Shown piece after piece: positions 23,860 through 31,985 of a stretch of DNA of 64,000 nt. The DNA is from Fibrobacterota bacterium (GTDB lineage: Bacteria > Fibrobacterota > Fibrobacteria > UBA11236), in NCBI GenBank assembly GCA_023249635.1, contig JAHFCH010000002.1, forward strand, positions 1 to 64,000. The letters are read 5' to 3'. The number at the start of each line of letters is the position of its first letter. Position 1 is the first letter of the stretch. The translations under genes were made by a program, and so were the position numbers. The notes under the pieces were generated by a model. It saw only the letters and a program-made list of their open reading frames with translations. It was not told the DNA's origin and did not search any database.

Positions 23860-24340
23860 AGACGCGGCAATCGGCCTAGCGCGCCATTCACCCCCCGCGA
23901 CCGTCGCGCTTCCGTAGCGTCGGCGTTACACGACAAAGCCCCGGTCCCGAACGCTCTCTTATTGAGAGCAGAATCTGATCCGGGCTCCCCGCGCCCCTAC
24001 CTGCTCTCCTGGTACATTTCTGATCACTCGAAACAATTCGCACCGGATTTCCGTCTCTTCATGACGTGCAGAATTTCCAGGTGCGGATTAACGCTCGGGG
24101 ATATTTTAAGAACGGCAGTTTACCCGTTTGAGCGCCAGGGACCACGAGGGGTGGAACCGAGCCTCGCCGACTGCAGCGAAGCCGAAGACAAAGTGCCGGT
24201 TGGCCTTTGCCCGTGTCCACTCCTTATGCCCGGCGCGAACGCGTATGCGGTTGGTGCATGGTATTGGGGTTCGGTCATGGGGTGGGGCACCGGCCGCTTG
24301 GCCGGCTAGACCGGTATGGAATATATCGGAGGGGTAGCAA
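23860..24340 (+). other. Long non-coding leader before the fibro-slime gene
   Basis: This 481-base gap holds no convincing gene. It contains a hairpin GCTCTC-TTATT-GAGAGC at 23953-23969 that sits inside an imperfect outer pairing (AGCCCCGG near 23936 with CCGGGCT near 23980), and a second hairpin CCGGCC-GCTT-GGCCGG at 24290-24305 just before the ribosome binding site GGAGGGG. No T-run follows either one. It could be a long regulated 5' leader, but I could not match it to a known riboswitch. Confidence 0.4.
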
Positions 24341-27139
24341 ATGTACGCATGGAAACCTGGAATCATCAACCATACCACCGCCCTCCTGGGTATTGCCTTT
24401 TCGGCCATATTCGCCGTAACGGTCGGAGCACCGGGAGGGGCCTATGCGCAAACTGCCCCCGCCGAGCTCAACCTCAAGGGCAAGGTGCGCGACTTCGTCG
24501 AGGATAACGCCACCGTTACCCCCATTCATCCGCATTTCTACGGCAACAAGCCGCACCAGGCGAATTGCAGCGCCCAGGCTTCCGCCGTCAACATCATCCA
24601 ACCCGACATCGATACCACCAATGCGGTGGGCGATACCTCGGTATTCAAGGGCGACAATCGCGGTCCCAAGTTGATCGTTCCCCTCGACCCCAAGGTCGCG
24701 CAATGCTTCGAACCGGTGGATCGCTTCCCCGATTGGTACAACGACAAGGCCGCCGACGTCAATCGCGCCTTCCTCATCGACATCAAGTTCACGCGCAACC
24801 CGGCCACCGGGGTATACGAGTATTTCGACGACAACTTCTTCCCCATCGACAACGGCAAGACCTTCCGCAACCTGGGCCCCAATGGCACCTTCGGGCATTT
24901 GCTCCCCGCGCCCAATAACATCCACAATTACGGCTTTACCATGGAGTTCCATGCCCGCTTCACCTATTACAAGGGCAAGGGGCAGGTATTCACCTTCCGC
25001 GGCGACGACGACGTATGGGTATTCGTGAACGGCAAGCGCGCCATCGACCTGGGCGGCATGCATCCCGCCCAGGATGCCAACTTCAATCTGGATGACATCG
25101 CCGTCGCCACCGGCCTCAAGGATAGCCTGGTATACCCGCTCGACTTTTTCTTCGCCGAACGGCATACCACCACTTCCAAGCTGCGCATCACCACCACCCT
25201 GGAACTGGAACCCCTCGCCTCCAAGCCCGTCATCGCCCTCGGCCGGTATTTCGAAGGCCAGACGACCGTCAGCATAACCCATTCCGCCGCGGACGCCATC
25301 ATCTATTACACCACCGACGGATCGGTGCCCACCACCTCGTCGCTCAAGTACACCGGCCCCATCACCGTTTCGGCTACCACCGTCATCAAGGCTATCGCGG
25401 TAAGGCCCGGCTACCGCAACAGCGATCCCGACTCCCAGACCTTCACCCGCATGGAAACCGTAGCCACCCCCAAGGCCAATCCCACCGGCCGCATCTTCAC
25501 CGATCCGTTATCCATCGTCCTCAGCGACGCCACTCCCGGCGCCATCATCCATTTCACCCTGGACGGCTCCGTCCCCGATTCCACCAGCCCGGTGTATACC
25601 GGTCCAATCGCGGTTACGGGCACGATCAAGATCCAGGCCAAGGCCTACCTCGCCAATTGGGTTGCCAGCGCCGTGATGACGGAAGTCTATACCGACGCCA
25701 GCACCCTGCCTCCCCCCGTAGCCGATCCCGGCCATGGCGGATTCGTGGGAACCCTCACCGTGAAACTCTCCGTGCCCGGGCATGCCGATGCGCAGATCCG
25801 ATACACCGTCGACGGCAGCGAGCCCACCGCATCCAGCCCCTTGTACAAGGATGCCTTGGTCTTCACCGCGACCACGGTGCTCAAGGCCCGCGCCTTCCAA
25901 CAGGACTGGCATCCCAGCCTGACGATGAGCGAAGACTACGAGCGGCTGGCCGCGACGGTCAAGGCCGTGTACGTCGACTTCAATGGCGACGGCAGCATCG
26001 ACGGCGCCGTCATCCATCTCGACATTCCCGCGGACAAGGTCCCCTCTTCGGTGCGGCTGCTCGATCCTTTCACCAAGGCCCCTCTCGTGGTCGCCTCCAG
26101 CCAGATCGAGAAAAGCGCCGATGGCATGACGCTCACCGTGCGCTTCCCCGAGAAACCTTTCACCGCCGGTACCGCCTTCCCGCCTTCTCTGCTGGGGTCC
26201 TTCCCCAACGTGGCCGGCTTCGCCATGGGCGAGTTCTCCGTGGCCGACTCGGTAGGCCCCGTGCCCGTCAAGGCGGTATCCAACAACAAGAAAACCCCCG
26301 AGGATCGCGCCAGCGTGGAGATCACCTTCAGCGAACCCATCAACCTGTCGGAACTCCGCATCGCTTCGGCTTGGCCTTTCGACATCATCCGCAACGGCGG
26401 TCCCCAGGGCAAACCGGTATTGGTGGAAAGCATCGAACCCGTGTCCGGAAAGCCCAATACCTACCTGTTCACCTTCGTAGTGGAATCCCCGGCGTATCCG
26501 GTATTCATCGACAGCCTGGTGCTGGCCGCCAAGCCCGGGATCCATGACGAAGGCGGCACCGCCGGCATCCCCGGCGGCAAGCGCATTCCGGTTGAAGGCG
26601 TGCCCCAGAAACTCATCAACAATTTCCATATCACCCTGACCAACCCCATCGTTCCCGATCAGGAGGGCGGAGAGACCACCTTACCCCCGGACGTGCGCGC
26701 GAAACCCTTCGCGATCGTGGGCGTCACCTTGATAAGTTCCAACCAGTTGATTTGCCTCGATTGCCGTTCGGGGACGGAAAACATCTTCCTGGGCAACCGC
26801 AAACTGCCGGAGTGGATCATCACCTCGAAGTATGCCTTCCATTACACTTTCACCATCTATGATCACCTGGGCAACTACGTATCCAAGACCGACGGACAGG
26901 TGACGGAAGCCATGATGGCCAAACTGGCGCAGGACAAGGACGGGTTCCGCAGCCTGCGCTTCCGTTGGACGCCGGTTTCGCATAGCGGCGGGGCCGTGGC
27001 GACCGGGGCGTATATCCTCAAGGGCTACGTGATCAACCACAAGGATGAGGCGCAGAAGGGGAGCCAGGGCGAAGACCAGACCCTGGACGGGGCCCAGCGC
27101 GCCGTGTTCGCGACTTTCGGGTACCTACGCCAGCATTGA
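24341..27139 (+). CDS. Secreted fibro-slime protein with three chitobiase-C-like repeats
   Basis: The protein has 932 residues with a signal peptide ending near GGAYAQ. The fibro-slime domain spans about 45-290: [48 protein letters not shown], then [25 protein letters not shown] (Asp222-224) and [11 protein letters not shown]. Three repeats of about 75 residues follow (295-370, 375-450, 458-533), each with a Y/F-T-x-D-G-S-x-P-T core ([30 protein letters not shown]) and the later TVIKAIA-type strand, as in chitobiase C-terminal domains. A Ca-like [10 protein letters not shown] follows near 553. The C-terminus has an Ig-like module ([11 protein letters not shown] ... [22 protein letters not shown]). 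Fibro-slime proteins in Fibrobacter are surface or slime proteins linked to cellulose adhesion; binding to an insoluble glycan is the likely role. Confidence 0.88.
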   Translation: MYAWKPGIINHTTALLGIAFSAIFAVTVGAPGGAYAQTAPAELNLKGKVRDFVEDNATVTPIHPHFYGNKPHQANCSAQASAVNIIQPDIDTTNAVGDTSVFKGDNRGPKLIVPLDPKVAQCFEPVDRFPDWYNDKAADVNRAFLIDIKFTRNPATGVYEYFDDNFFPIDNGKTFRNLGPNGTFGHLLPAPNNIHNYGFTMEFHARFTYYKGKGQVFTFRGDDDVWVFVNGKRAIDLGGMHPAQDANFNLDDIAVATGLKDSLVYPLDFFFAERHTTTSKLRITTTLELEPLASKPVIALGRYFEGQTTVSITHSAADAIIYYTTDGSVPTTSSLKYTGPITVSATTVIKAIAVRPGYRNSDPDSQTFTRMETVATPKANPTGRIFTDPLSIVLSDATPGAIIHFTLDGSVPDSTSPVYTGPIAVTGTIKIQAKAYLANWVASAVMTEVYTDASTLPPPVADPGHGGFVGTLTVKLSVPGHADAQIRYTVDGSEPTASSPLYKDALVFTATTVLKARAFQQDWHPSLTMSEDYERLAATVKAVYVDFNGDGSIDGAVIHLDIPADKVPSSVRLLDPFTKAPLVVASSQIEKSADGMTLTVRFPEKPFTAGTAFPPSLLGSFPNVAGFAMGEFSVADSVGPVPVKAVSNNKKTPEDRASVEITFSEPINLSELRIASAWPFDIIRNGGPQGKPVLVESIEPVSGKPNTYLFTFVVESPAYPVFIDSLVLAAKPGIHDEGGTAGIPGGKRIPVEGVPQKLINNFHITLTNPIVPDQEGGETTLPPDVRAKPFAIVGVTLISSNQLICLDCRSGTENIFLGNRKLPEWIITSKYAFHYTFTIYDHLGNYVSKTDGQVTEAMMAKLAQDKDGFRSLRFRWTPVSHSGGAVATGAYILKGYVINHKDEAQKGSQGEDQTLDGAQRAVFATFGYLRQH

Positions 27140-27155
27140 ACCGCGGCCGGCGCAT

Positions 27156-27177
27156 CGGGCCCGGATAGCCGGGCCCG
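27156..27177. terminator. Hairpin between convergent genes
   Basis: CGGGCCCGG and CCGGGCCCG form a perfect nine-base stem with loop ATAG in the 47-base gap between the plus-strand fibro-slime gene and the minus-strand RDD gene. No T-run is present on either side, so it may act as a shared, non-canonical terminator or 3'-end stabiliser. Confidence 0.5.
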
Positions 27178-27186
27178 CCGTCAAGC

Positions 27187-27645
27187 CTACTCCGGCTCTT
27201 TCACGATATCCACCACCACGGTCCCGGACCAGCGGTCGTGCAAGGGAATGCCGCCGCCGTTGGCGCCGAAGATGGACAGCCATTCGAAGGGCAGATGGCG
27301 CAGCAGGGTCCGTCCCGCGATTTGGCCCAGGCTGGGGATGCCGCCGTCGAAGCCGACCACCTTGGTTCCCGTCAGCAGCTTGCCCGGCGAGCGCATGGTT
27401 AGCCCCTCGCAGATCACGTAGTACAGGAAGAATACCGCGATGTTGGTGAAGAAGGCCAAAGCCTGCCCTTGTTCCCAGCGCGCCAGGAAATTCGGGGCGG
27501 TGATTTTTATGCCTTGCATCACCACGTACAGGAACAGGTAATAGCCGAAAGCATCAACCATAACGTTGACGATGCGTTTGGCTTTGCCTGCGGGCCTTAA
27601 GGGTTCGTCGGAGAGGATCGCTTCTTCCATGCCCAAAACATACAC
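27187..27645 (-). CDS. RDD family membrane protein
   Basis: The protein has 152 residues. It has the RDD layout: RIVNVMVDAFGYYLFLYVVMQ (first helix, with Arg and Asp of the family name), FFTNIAVFFLYYVICEGLTM (second helix), the conserved SPGKLLTGTKVVGFDGG loop, then GRTLLRHLPFEWLSIF and HDRWSGTVVV (the later Asp). RDD proteins are small inner-membrane proteins, some linked to ion transport. The ATG at 27645 has TAGGA eight bases upstream; a second ATG at 27630 is possible. It is divergent from the TonB receptor gene, with 20 bases between the start codons. Confidence 0.85.
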   Translation of the reverse strand: MYVLGMEEAILSDEPLRPAGKAKRIVNVMVDAFGYYLFLYVVMQGIKITAPNFLARWEQGQALAFFTNIAVFFLYYVICEGLTMRSPGKLLTGTKVVGFDGGIPSLGQIAGRTLLRHLPFEWLSIFGANGGGIPLHDRWSGTVVVDIVKEPE

Positions 27646-27665
27646 GAATTCCTACAATTGGCGGG

Positions 27666-30068
27666 ATGCCTCGCCTGGCCCCTTTGCGCACGTGCGGGAT
27701 TCCGCTGTTGCTGCTGCTCACTTGGGCCGCCGGGGCCTGGGCCGATGGCCGCATCTCCGGCCGCGTAATCAGCGGGCTAACCGGTAAACCCCTGCCCGGG
27801 GCCACGGTGGAAACCCGGCCGGGCGACCGCGTCGCGCGCTGCGATTCCGCCGGCCGCTTCGTACTCGATTCCCTGCCCCCCGGCGCCTATGATCTTTCGG
27901 TCCACCATCCCGAGCACCTGTCCGGGCTCATCCACAACGTAATCCTGGTGGGCGACCGCGCCGAAGACCGCGAAATCGAACTGCTGCCCATGGCCGTCGA
28001 CCTCGCCGCCAAGCGCGTCGTGGCCGCTCCCGTCCGCAAGATCTACGATATGCCCAACTCCACCCGCTCCCTGGACGCGGAGGAGATCCGCCGCACGCCC
28101 GGCGCCCTCATGGACGTTCAGCGCGTAGTCCAGAAGTTCCCCGGGGTGCAGGCCCGCGGGGATAACGTGAACGAGGTGATCGCGCGAGGCGGGTTCCCCG
28201 GCGAAAACCAATTCATCCTCGACGACATCGAAATCCCCAATCCCAACTACTTCGGCAATCAAGGCACCGGCGGCGGCGTCATCTCCGTCGTCAATCCCCT
28301 GCTGGTCAAGAAGCTCACCTTCAATTCCGGCGCGCCCCCGGCCCGGTACGGCGGCAAAGCCTCATCGGTGTTGGACATTTCCCTGCGGGACGGCAACCCC
28401 GACATGATCCTGGGCGGACTCGATCTCGGCTTCGCCGGCGCGGGCTTCCTGGCCGACGGCCCCTTATGGCCGGGAGCCACCTTCCTGGGATCCTTCCGCA
28501 AGAGCTACCTCGACGTAGTCGCCGAGTTCGAACCCTCCACCGCCATCCCTTCCTTCTGGGGCGGACAGGCCAAGGTGAGCCAGCAGCTCGGCAGCGGCAA
28601 ACTTTCCGCCGACGGCCTGTTCGGCCGCAGTTCCATCCGCATCGAGGATGCCGAGGATTCCTTCGGCGCCGACGGGGACGTGATCGAAGCGGGCGGGGAC
28701 ATCTACGCCACCGGCCTCACCTGGCGGGGCTATGCCGGGGACAAGTGGGAATTCTCCGCCACCGCTTCGGGCACGGGCAACGTGATCGAACGCAAGCAGG
28801 GCTTCGCGGCGGAAAGCGGATTCCGGGCCGAGCGGACCACGGAAGAGTACGACAACGGACTGAAGGGCGAAGCCGACTACTTCGCGGAGAACAAAAGCAA
28901 ATGGAGCCTGGGCGGAGAGGCCCATGCGCTGCAATTCCGGGATGGCAACCGGGCGGCTCCGGATACCCTGAAAGGATACGCGGGGGCTGCCGATAGCGTA
29001 GGGGCGCCCGCCCTGGACGGCTCCGGGAACCCCGTAACCCGCTGGATACCCCCCGGATCGTCCGAGGATTCCTGGCGCGGGGCGATGTACGCTTCGGTAA
29101 ATTTCGCCCTGTCCCCGCGACTGTTCCTGGCCTTGGGGCTGCGCGGGGAAGGCTTCGGGTACAGCGAGGATTTCTCCCTGCAGCCCCGCGCCTCGTTACG
29201 CTACACCCTAGCCGACGATTTCGAAATCGCCGCCGGGGCCGGCCTGCAAAGCCAAGCCCAGAACTTCACCGACTATCTGGCCCGCACGGAAAACTCCAGC
29301 CTCCCCTCCAAGCACGCCGAGGTCTTCTCCCTGGAGTCCCAGAACTATCTGCGTTCCCTCTCCCTGCAACTGGACGTAAGCGCCTACGTCAAAGCCTACC
29401 AGAACCTGATCCTGGATTCATCCCTCTCCGCGGCCCGTCCCTTCGCCTTCCAAGGGTCGGCGGCCCGCCTGGAAGACGGAACCGCCCTAAGCCGGGGGCT
29501 CGAGCTGTATCTGGAACGCAAGCTGGCCCGCCATTGGTTCTTCAGCTTGGCTTACGCGTATTCGATCTCGGAAACCTCTTTCCCCGAGATCAACGGCGGC
29601 AGCGATTATCCTTCCGATTTCGATTATACCCAGCTGGCCAACTTCACGGGAGGCGCCGTATACGATCTGCTGCCCTTGCCCTGGTACCGTTCGCTGCGGG
29701 AAAAAACCTGGTTCAAGGCTTTCTGCTGGTTAGTCCCCTTGGGCGATCGCATGGAAGGATCCCTGCGCTTTCGCTACGCCACGGGGCGGCCGCTCACGCC
29801 GGAAAGCTACGACGCTTCATTCCGGCGTTGGCGCCTGGAAACGGCGGATATCAATTCGGGCCGCTTCCCGGATTATTATTCGCTCGATCTGCGCTTCGAA
29901 CGCCGCATCGGCTACGGCTGGCTGCGTATGATGTATTACTTCGATTTCCAGAACGTCACCGCCCGCAGCAACGTCTTCACCTACATGTACAACGACCGCA
30001 CCGGCAAGCGGGTGACGGTGGGGCAATTGCCCTTCTTCCCCATGGGTGGATTCATCATCGGGTTCTAG
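27666..30068 (+). CDS. TonB-dependent receptor with N-terminal carboxypeptidase-regulatory-like domain
   Basis: The protein has 800 residues with a signal peptide ending near GAWADG. Residues about 27-105 form a carboxypeptidase-regulatory-like domain (GRISGRVISGLTGKPLPGATVE, DSAGRFVLDSLPPGAYDLSV), as in SusC-type and related receptors. The plug follows with RSLDAEEIRRTPGALMDVQRVVQKFPGV, DNVNEVIARGGFPGENQFILDDIEIPNPNYF and GGVISVVNPLLVKKLTFNSG. The barrel ends with the aromatic GGFIIGF. No SusD-like partner is adjacent. The substrate is unknown. Confidence 0.9.
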   Translation: MPRLAPLRTCGIPLLLLLTWAAGAWADGRISGRVISGLTGKPLPGATVETRPGDRVARCDSAGRFVLDSLPPGAYDLSVHHPEHLSGLIHNVILVGDRAEDREIELLPMAVDLAAKRVVAAPVRKIYDMPNSTRSLDAEEIRRTPGALMDVQRVVQKFPGVQARGDNVNEVIARGGFPGENQFILDDIEIPNPNYFGNQGTGGGVISVVNPLLVKKLTFNSGAPPARYGGKASSVLDISLRDGNPDMILGGLDLGFAGAGFLADGPLWPGATFLGSFRKSYLDVVAEFEPSTAIPSFWGGQAKVSQQLGSGKLSADGLFGRSSIRIEDAEDSFGADGDVIEAGGDIYATGLTWRGYAGDKWEFSATASGTGNVIERKQGFAAESGFRAERTTEEYDNGLKGEADYFAENKSKWSLGGEAHALQFRDGNRAAPDTLKGYAGAADSVGAPALDGSGNPVTRWIPPGSSEDSWRGAMYASVNFALSPRLFLALGLRGEGFGYSEDFSLQPRASLRYTLADDFEIAAGAGLQSQAQNFTDYLARTENSSLPSKHAEVFSLESQNYLRSLSLQLDVSAYVKAYQNLILDSSLSAARPFAFQGSAARLEDGTALSRGLELYLERKLARHWFFSLAYAYSISETSFPEINGGSDYPSDFDYTQLANFTGGAVYDLLPLPWYRSLREKTWFKAFCWLVPLGDRMEGSLRFRYATGRPLTPESYDASFRRWRLETADINSGRFPDYYSLDLRFERRIGYGWLRMMYYFDFQNVTARSNVFTYMYNDRTGKRVTVGQLPFFPMGGFIIGF

Positions 30069-30077
30069 AAAGACGCT

Positions 30078-30108
30078 GGAAAAAAGAGGCCCTGGAAAAA
30101 ACGCCTCT
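30078..30108 (-). terminator. Terminator of the DUF4112 gene
   Basis: On the minus strand AGAGGC and GCCTCT form a six-base stem (12-base loop) followed by TTTTTTCC. The stem begins inside the stop codon region of the DUF4112 gene at 30107. Confidence 0.55.
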
Positions 30109-30679
30109 AAAAAAGCAGGCGGGCCAAGGCATAGGCGCCCCAGCCCAAAAGTCCCGCCACGGCCACCACGGCGAGGATGAATAGCGTGGCGAAGGCCCAA
30201 TCGGCCTTGCGCGCGCGACCGGGATCGTCAAGATGGGCGCGCAGCAAATCCACATTGCGCAGGTTGGCCTTCCAGGCAATATCGAAGATGTCCCCCGCCA
30301 AGGGCACGATGCCCAGCACCGAATCCACCAGCACGTTGAAGCCCATGCGCATCAGGGTAACCCGCGGGATACCCAGGCGCGCGGCTTGGATCAGGATGAA
30401 GGAGGAAAGCAGGGTACCGGCGATGTCACCCACGCCCGGGATCAATCCCAGCACGGCGTCCAGGCCGATGCGCAAGCGCGTACCGGGGATGGCAATGCTG
30501 CTGTCGAGCAGCCAGGCCAGTGCCTCCAGGGTTTTCGCGGTTCCCGATCCCGCCCGCGCGGCGCGCGCCTCCCGCTCATCCCAACGACCCACTTCCACGC
30601 GTCCCGAAGCCATGCGATTAAGGTAGGAAGCCGGGTCCAAAGCGGCATGCGCGCGTAACCACTTCGCATTCGTAACCAA
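30107..30679 (-). CDS. DUF4112 membrane protein
   Basis: The protein has 190 residues. The DUF4112 core is clear at about 50-155: LAWLLDSSIAIPGTRLRIGL, DAVLGLIPGVGDIAGTLLSSFIL, IPRVTLMRMGFNVLVDSVLGIVPLAGDIFDIAWKANLRNVDLL. The two G-x-G-D-I / L-A-G-D-I-F-D turns are hallmarks. A C-terminal hydrophobic helix (FATLFILAVVAVAGLLGWGAYAL) anchors it in the inner membrane. Its function is unknown across the family. The TTG at 30679 is chosen because GGGAG lies six bases upstream; an ATG at 30613 would shorten the variable N-terminus. Confidence 0.85.
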   Translation of the reverse strand: MVTNAKWLRAHAALDPASYLNRMASGRVEVGRWDEREARAARAGSGTAKTLEALAWLLDSSIAIPGTRLRIGLDAVLGLIPGVGDIAGTLLSSFILIQAARLGIPRVTLMRMGFNVLVDSVLGIVPLAGDIFDIAWKANLRNVDLLRAHLDDPGRARKADWAFATLFILAVVAVAGLLGWGAYALARLLF

Positions 30680-30857
30680 GGTCTGCTCCCGGTAAAGTCC
30701 GCGTAATCGGGCGTAACCACGTAACCGTGATGCGCAATCCGGCGTTTAACGGGGGCACGGAATGATTCGCGCGGGATAAATTTTCTTTCGCCGATACTGA
30801 CCGGGAGTAACCCGGCGGACCGGGCCGGTGGCCATGGTTACGGCGATGGAGAAGAAA

Positions 30858-31820
30858 ATGCAAGTACCCGGACTTTCCACCCTCACCCGTAAAATCACTC
30901 CCGGCCCCGTCGCCGCCGAAGCGGCGACCACTTCGGCCGCCACCGCCGCCACCCGTCAGGCCACACCGGCCATGGCCGCCGAGCGCGCCGCCGCCGGCAA
31001 AGCGGCCCCCGCCGGACTGGAAGGCGCCCATGCCTTCGCCGATACCTCCGCCGCGCGCGCCGGCGCCGATAAGTCCGGGACCCGTATCTCCGACTCGGGC
31101 CTCAATCTGGGCAACCCTTCCACGGTAAACCACCACAACTCCCTCAACCTCATGTCCGTGTGCAAGGACGCCTACGGCATCGAAAAGGATGCGACCCTGG
31201 TCAAGCCTACCCACACCGAATACCAACGCAGCGTAGGCCATACCCAATTCATGGTCCGGGAGTACGCGGACCACTCGGTCATCACGTACGGCGGTTCGAA
31301 GGAATGGCAGGATTGGGGCCATGACGCCAACGTCGTCAAGACCCCGTATAAGGACATGGGCTGGGTCCACAAGGGCTTCTCCAGCGCCTACGACGAATTG
31401 CTGCCTGAGCAGAACAAGGTGCTGAACAAGAACAAGCCCGTGGTCGTGACCGGCCATAGCCTGGGCGGCGCGACAGCCACGGTAGCAGCCGCGGATCTCA
31501 AGAAGCGCGGCTACGACGTGCACAGCCTCACCACCTTCGGCTGCCCCATGGTGGGCGGCGATAGTTTCAGCGCCGCTTTCAACAAGGCCAATATCCCGGC
31601 CTTCCGTTACGTGAACGCCTGGGATGTGGTGCCGCGTGTTCCCAAGGGAGACTTCCAGCACGTGGGGCAGTCCTTCTTCCTCAGCACCCGCGGGGAGATG
31701 CTACCCAAGCAGCAATCGGGCTGGGAACTGGCGACGAAGCCGTGGGAATTGGCCAACCAGCGCGTGAACTCGCACCATATGGACAACTATATGGCCAACC
31801 TGCAGAAGTACCTCTCGTAA
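30858..31820 (+). CDS. Class 3 lipase-like protein
   Basis: The protein has 320 residues. The alpha/beta-hydrolase catalytic set of lipase class 3 is visible: nucleophile Ser in VVTGHSLGGATATVAA (near residue 201), Asp in YVNAWDVVPRVP, and His in NSHHMDNYM near the C-terminus. The preceding GWVHKGFSSAYDEL is the typical lid/strand region. The first 80 residues are Ala/Thr/Pro-rich and look disordered; no Sec signal peptide or lipobox is seen. The substrate may be a lipid or another ester. The ATG at 30858 was chosen because GGAG precedes it by six bases; in-frame ATGs at 30828 and 30846 lack one. A strong hairpin terminator follows. Confidence 0.82.
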   Translation: MQVPGLSTLTRKITPGPVAAEAATTSAATAATRQATPAMAAERAAAGKAAPAGLEGAHAFADTSAARAGADKSGTRISDSGLNLGNPSTVNHHNSLNLMSVCKDAYGIEKDATLVKPTHTEYQRSVGHTQFMVREYADHSVITYGGSKEWQDWGHDANVVKTPYKDMGWVHKGFSSAYDELLPEQNKVLNKNKPVVVTGHSLGGATATVAAADLKKRGYDVHSLTTFGCPMVGGDSFSAAFNKANIPAFRYVNAWDVVPRVPKGDFQHVGQSFFLSTRGEMLPKQQSGWELATKPWELANQRVNSHHMDNYMANLQKYLS

Positions 31821-31850
31821 AAGCGGAGCCGCCGCAAGGCGGTGCTGCTG

Positions 31851-31887
31851 CCCCGGGGTTTGGGGGAAGCCCCGGGGTTTTCCGTTT
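31851..31887 (+). terminator. Intrinsic terminator after the lipase gene
   Basis: Two copies of the self-complementary CCCCGGGG, 11 bases apart, can pair into an eight-base stem, followed by TTTTCCGTTT. It lies 30 bases after the lipase stop codon. Confidence 0.65.
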
Positions 31888-31985
31888 CCCGAAAGCGTAT
31901 TCCCGGGGTGAACGGAATTTTCCTCCTCGTCCTGCCCGCAATCCCTGCCCGGCGTAGATTTAACTCTGCGCAATAAGGGGATGAT

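Noticed and set aside
23962-24309. Plus-strand frame of 115 codons in the leader of the fibro-slime gene
   Set aside because: No ribosome site, no recognisable sequence, and frames of this size are common by chance at this GC content.
24180-24340. Possible c-di-GMP (GEMM) riboswitch before the fibro-slime gene
   Set aside because: Fragments such as ACAAAG and GGGCAAAG on either strand are reminiscent, but the conserved core spacing and tetraloop-receptor parts are not there.
24275-25282. Minus-strand open frame of 335 codons
   Set aside because: It lies opposite the fibro-slime domain; Gly/Val/Glu-rich with no motif.
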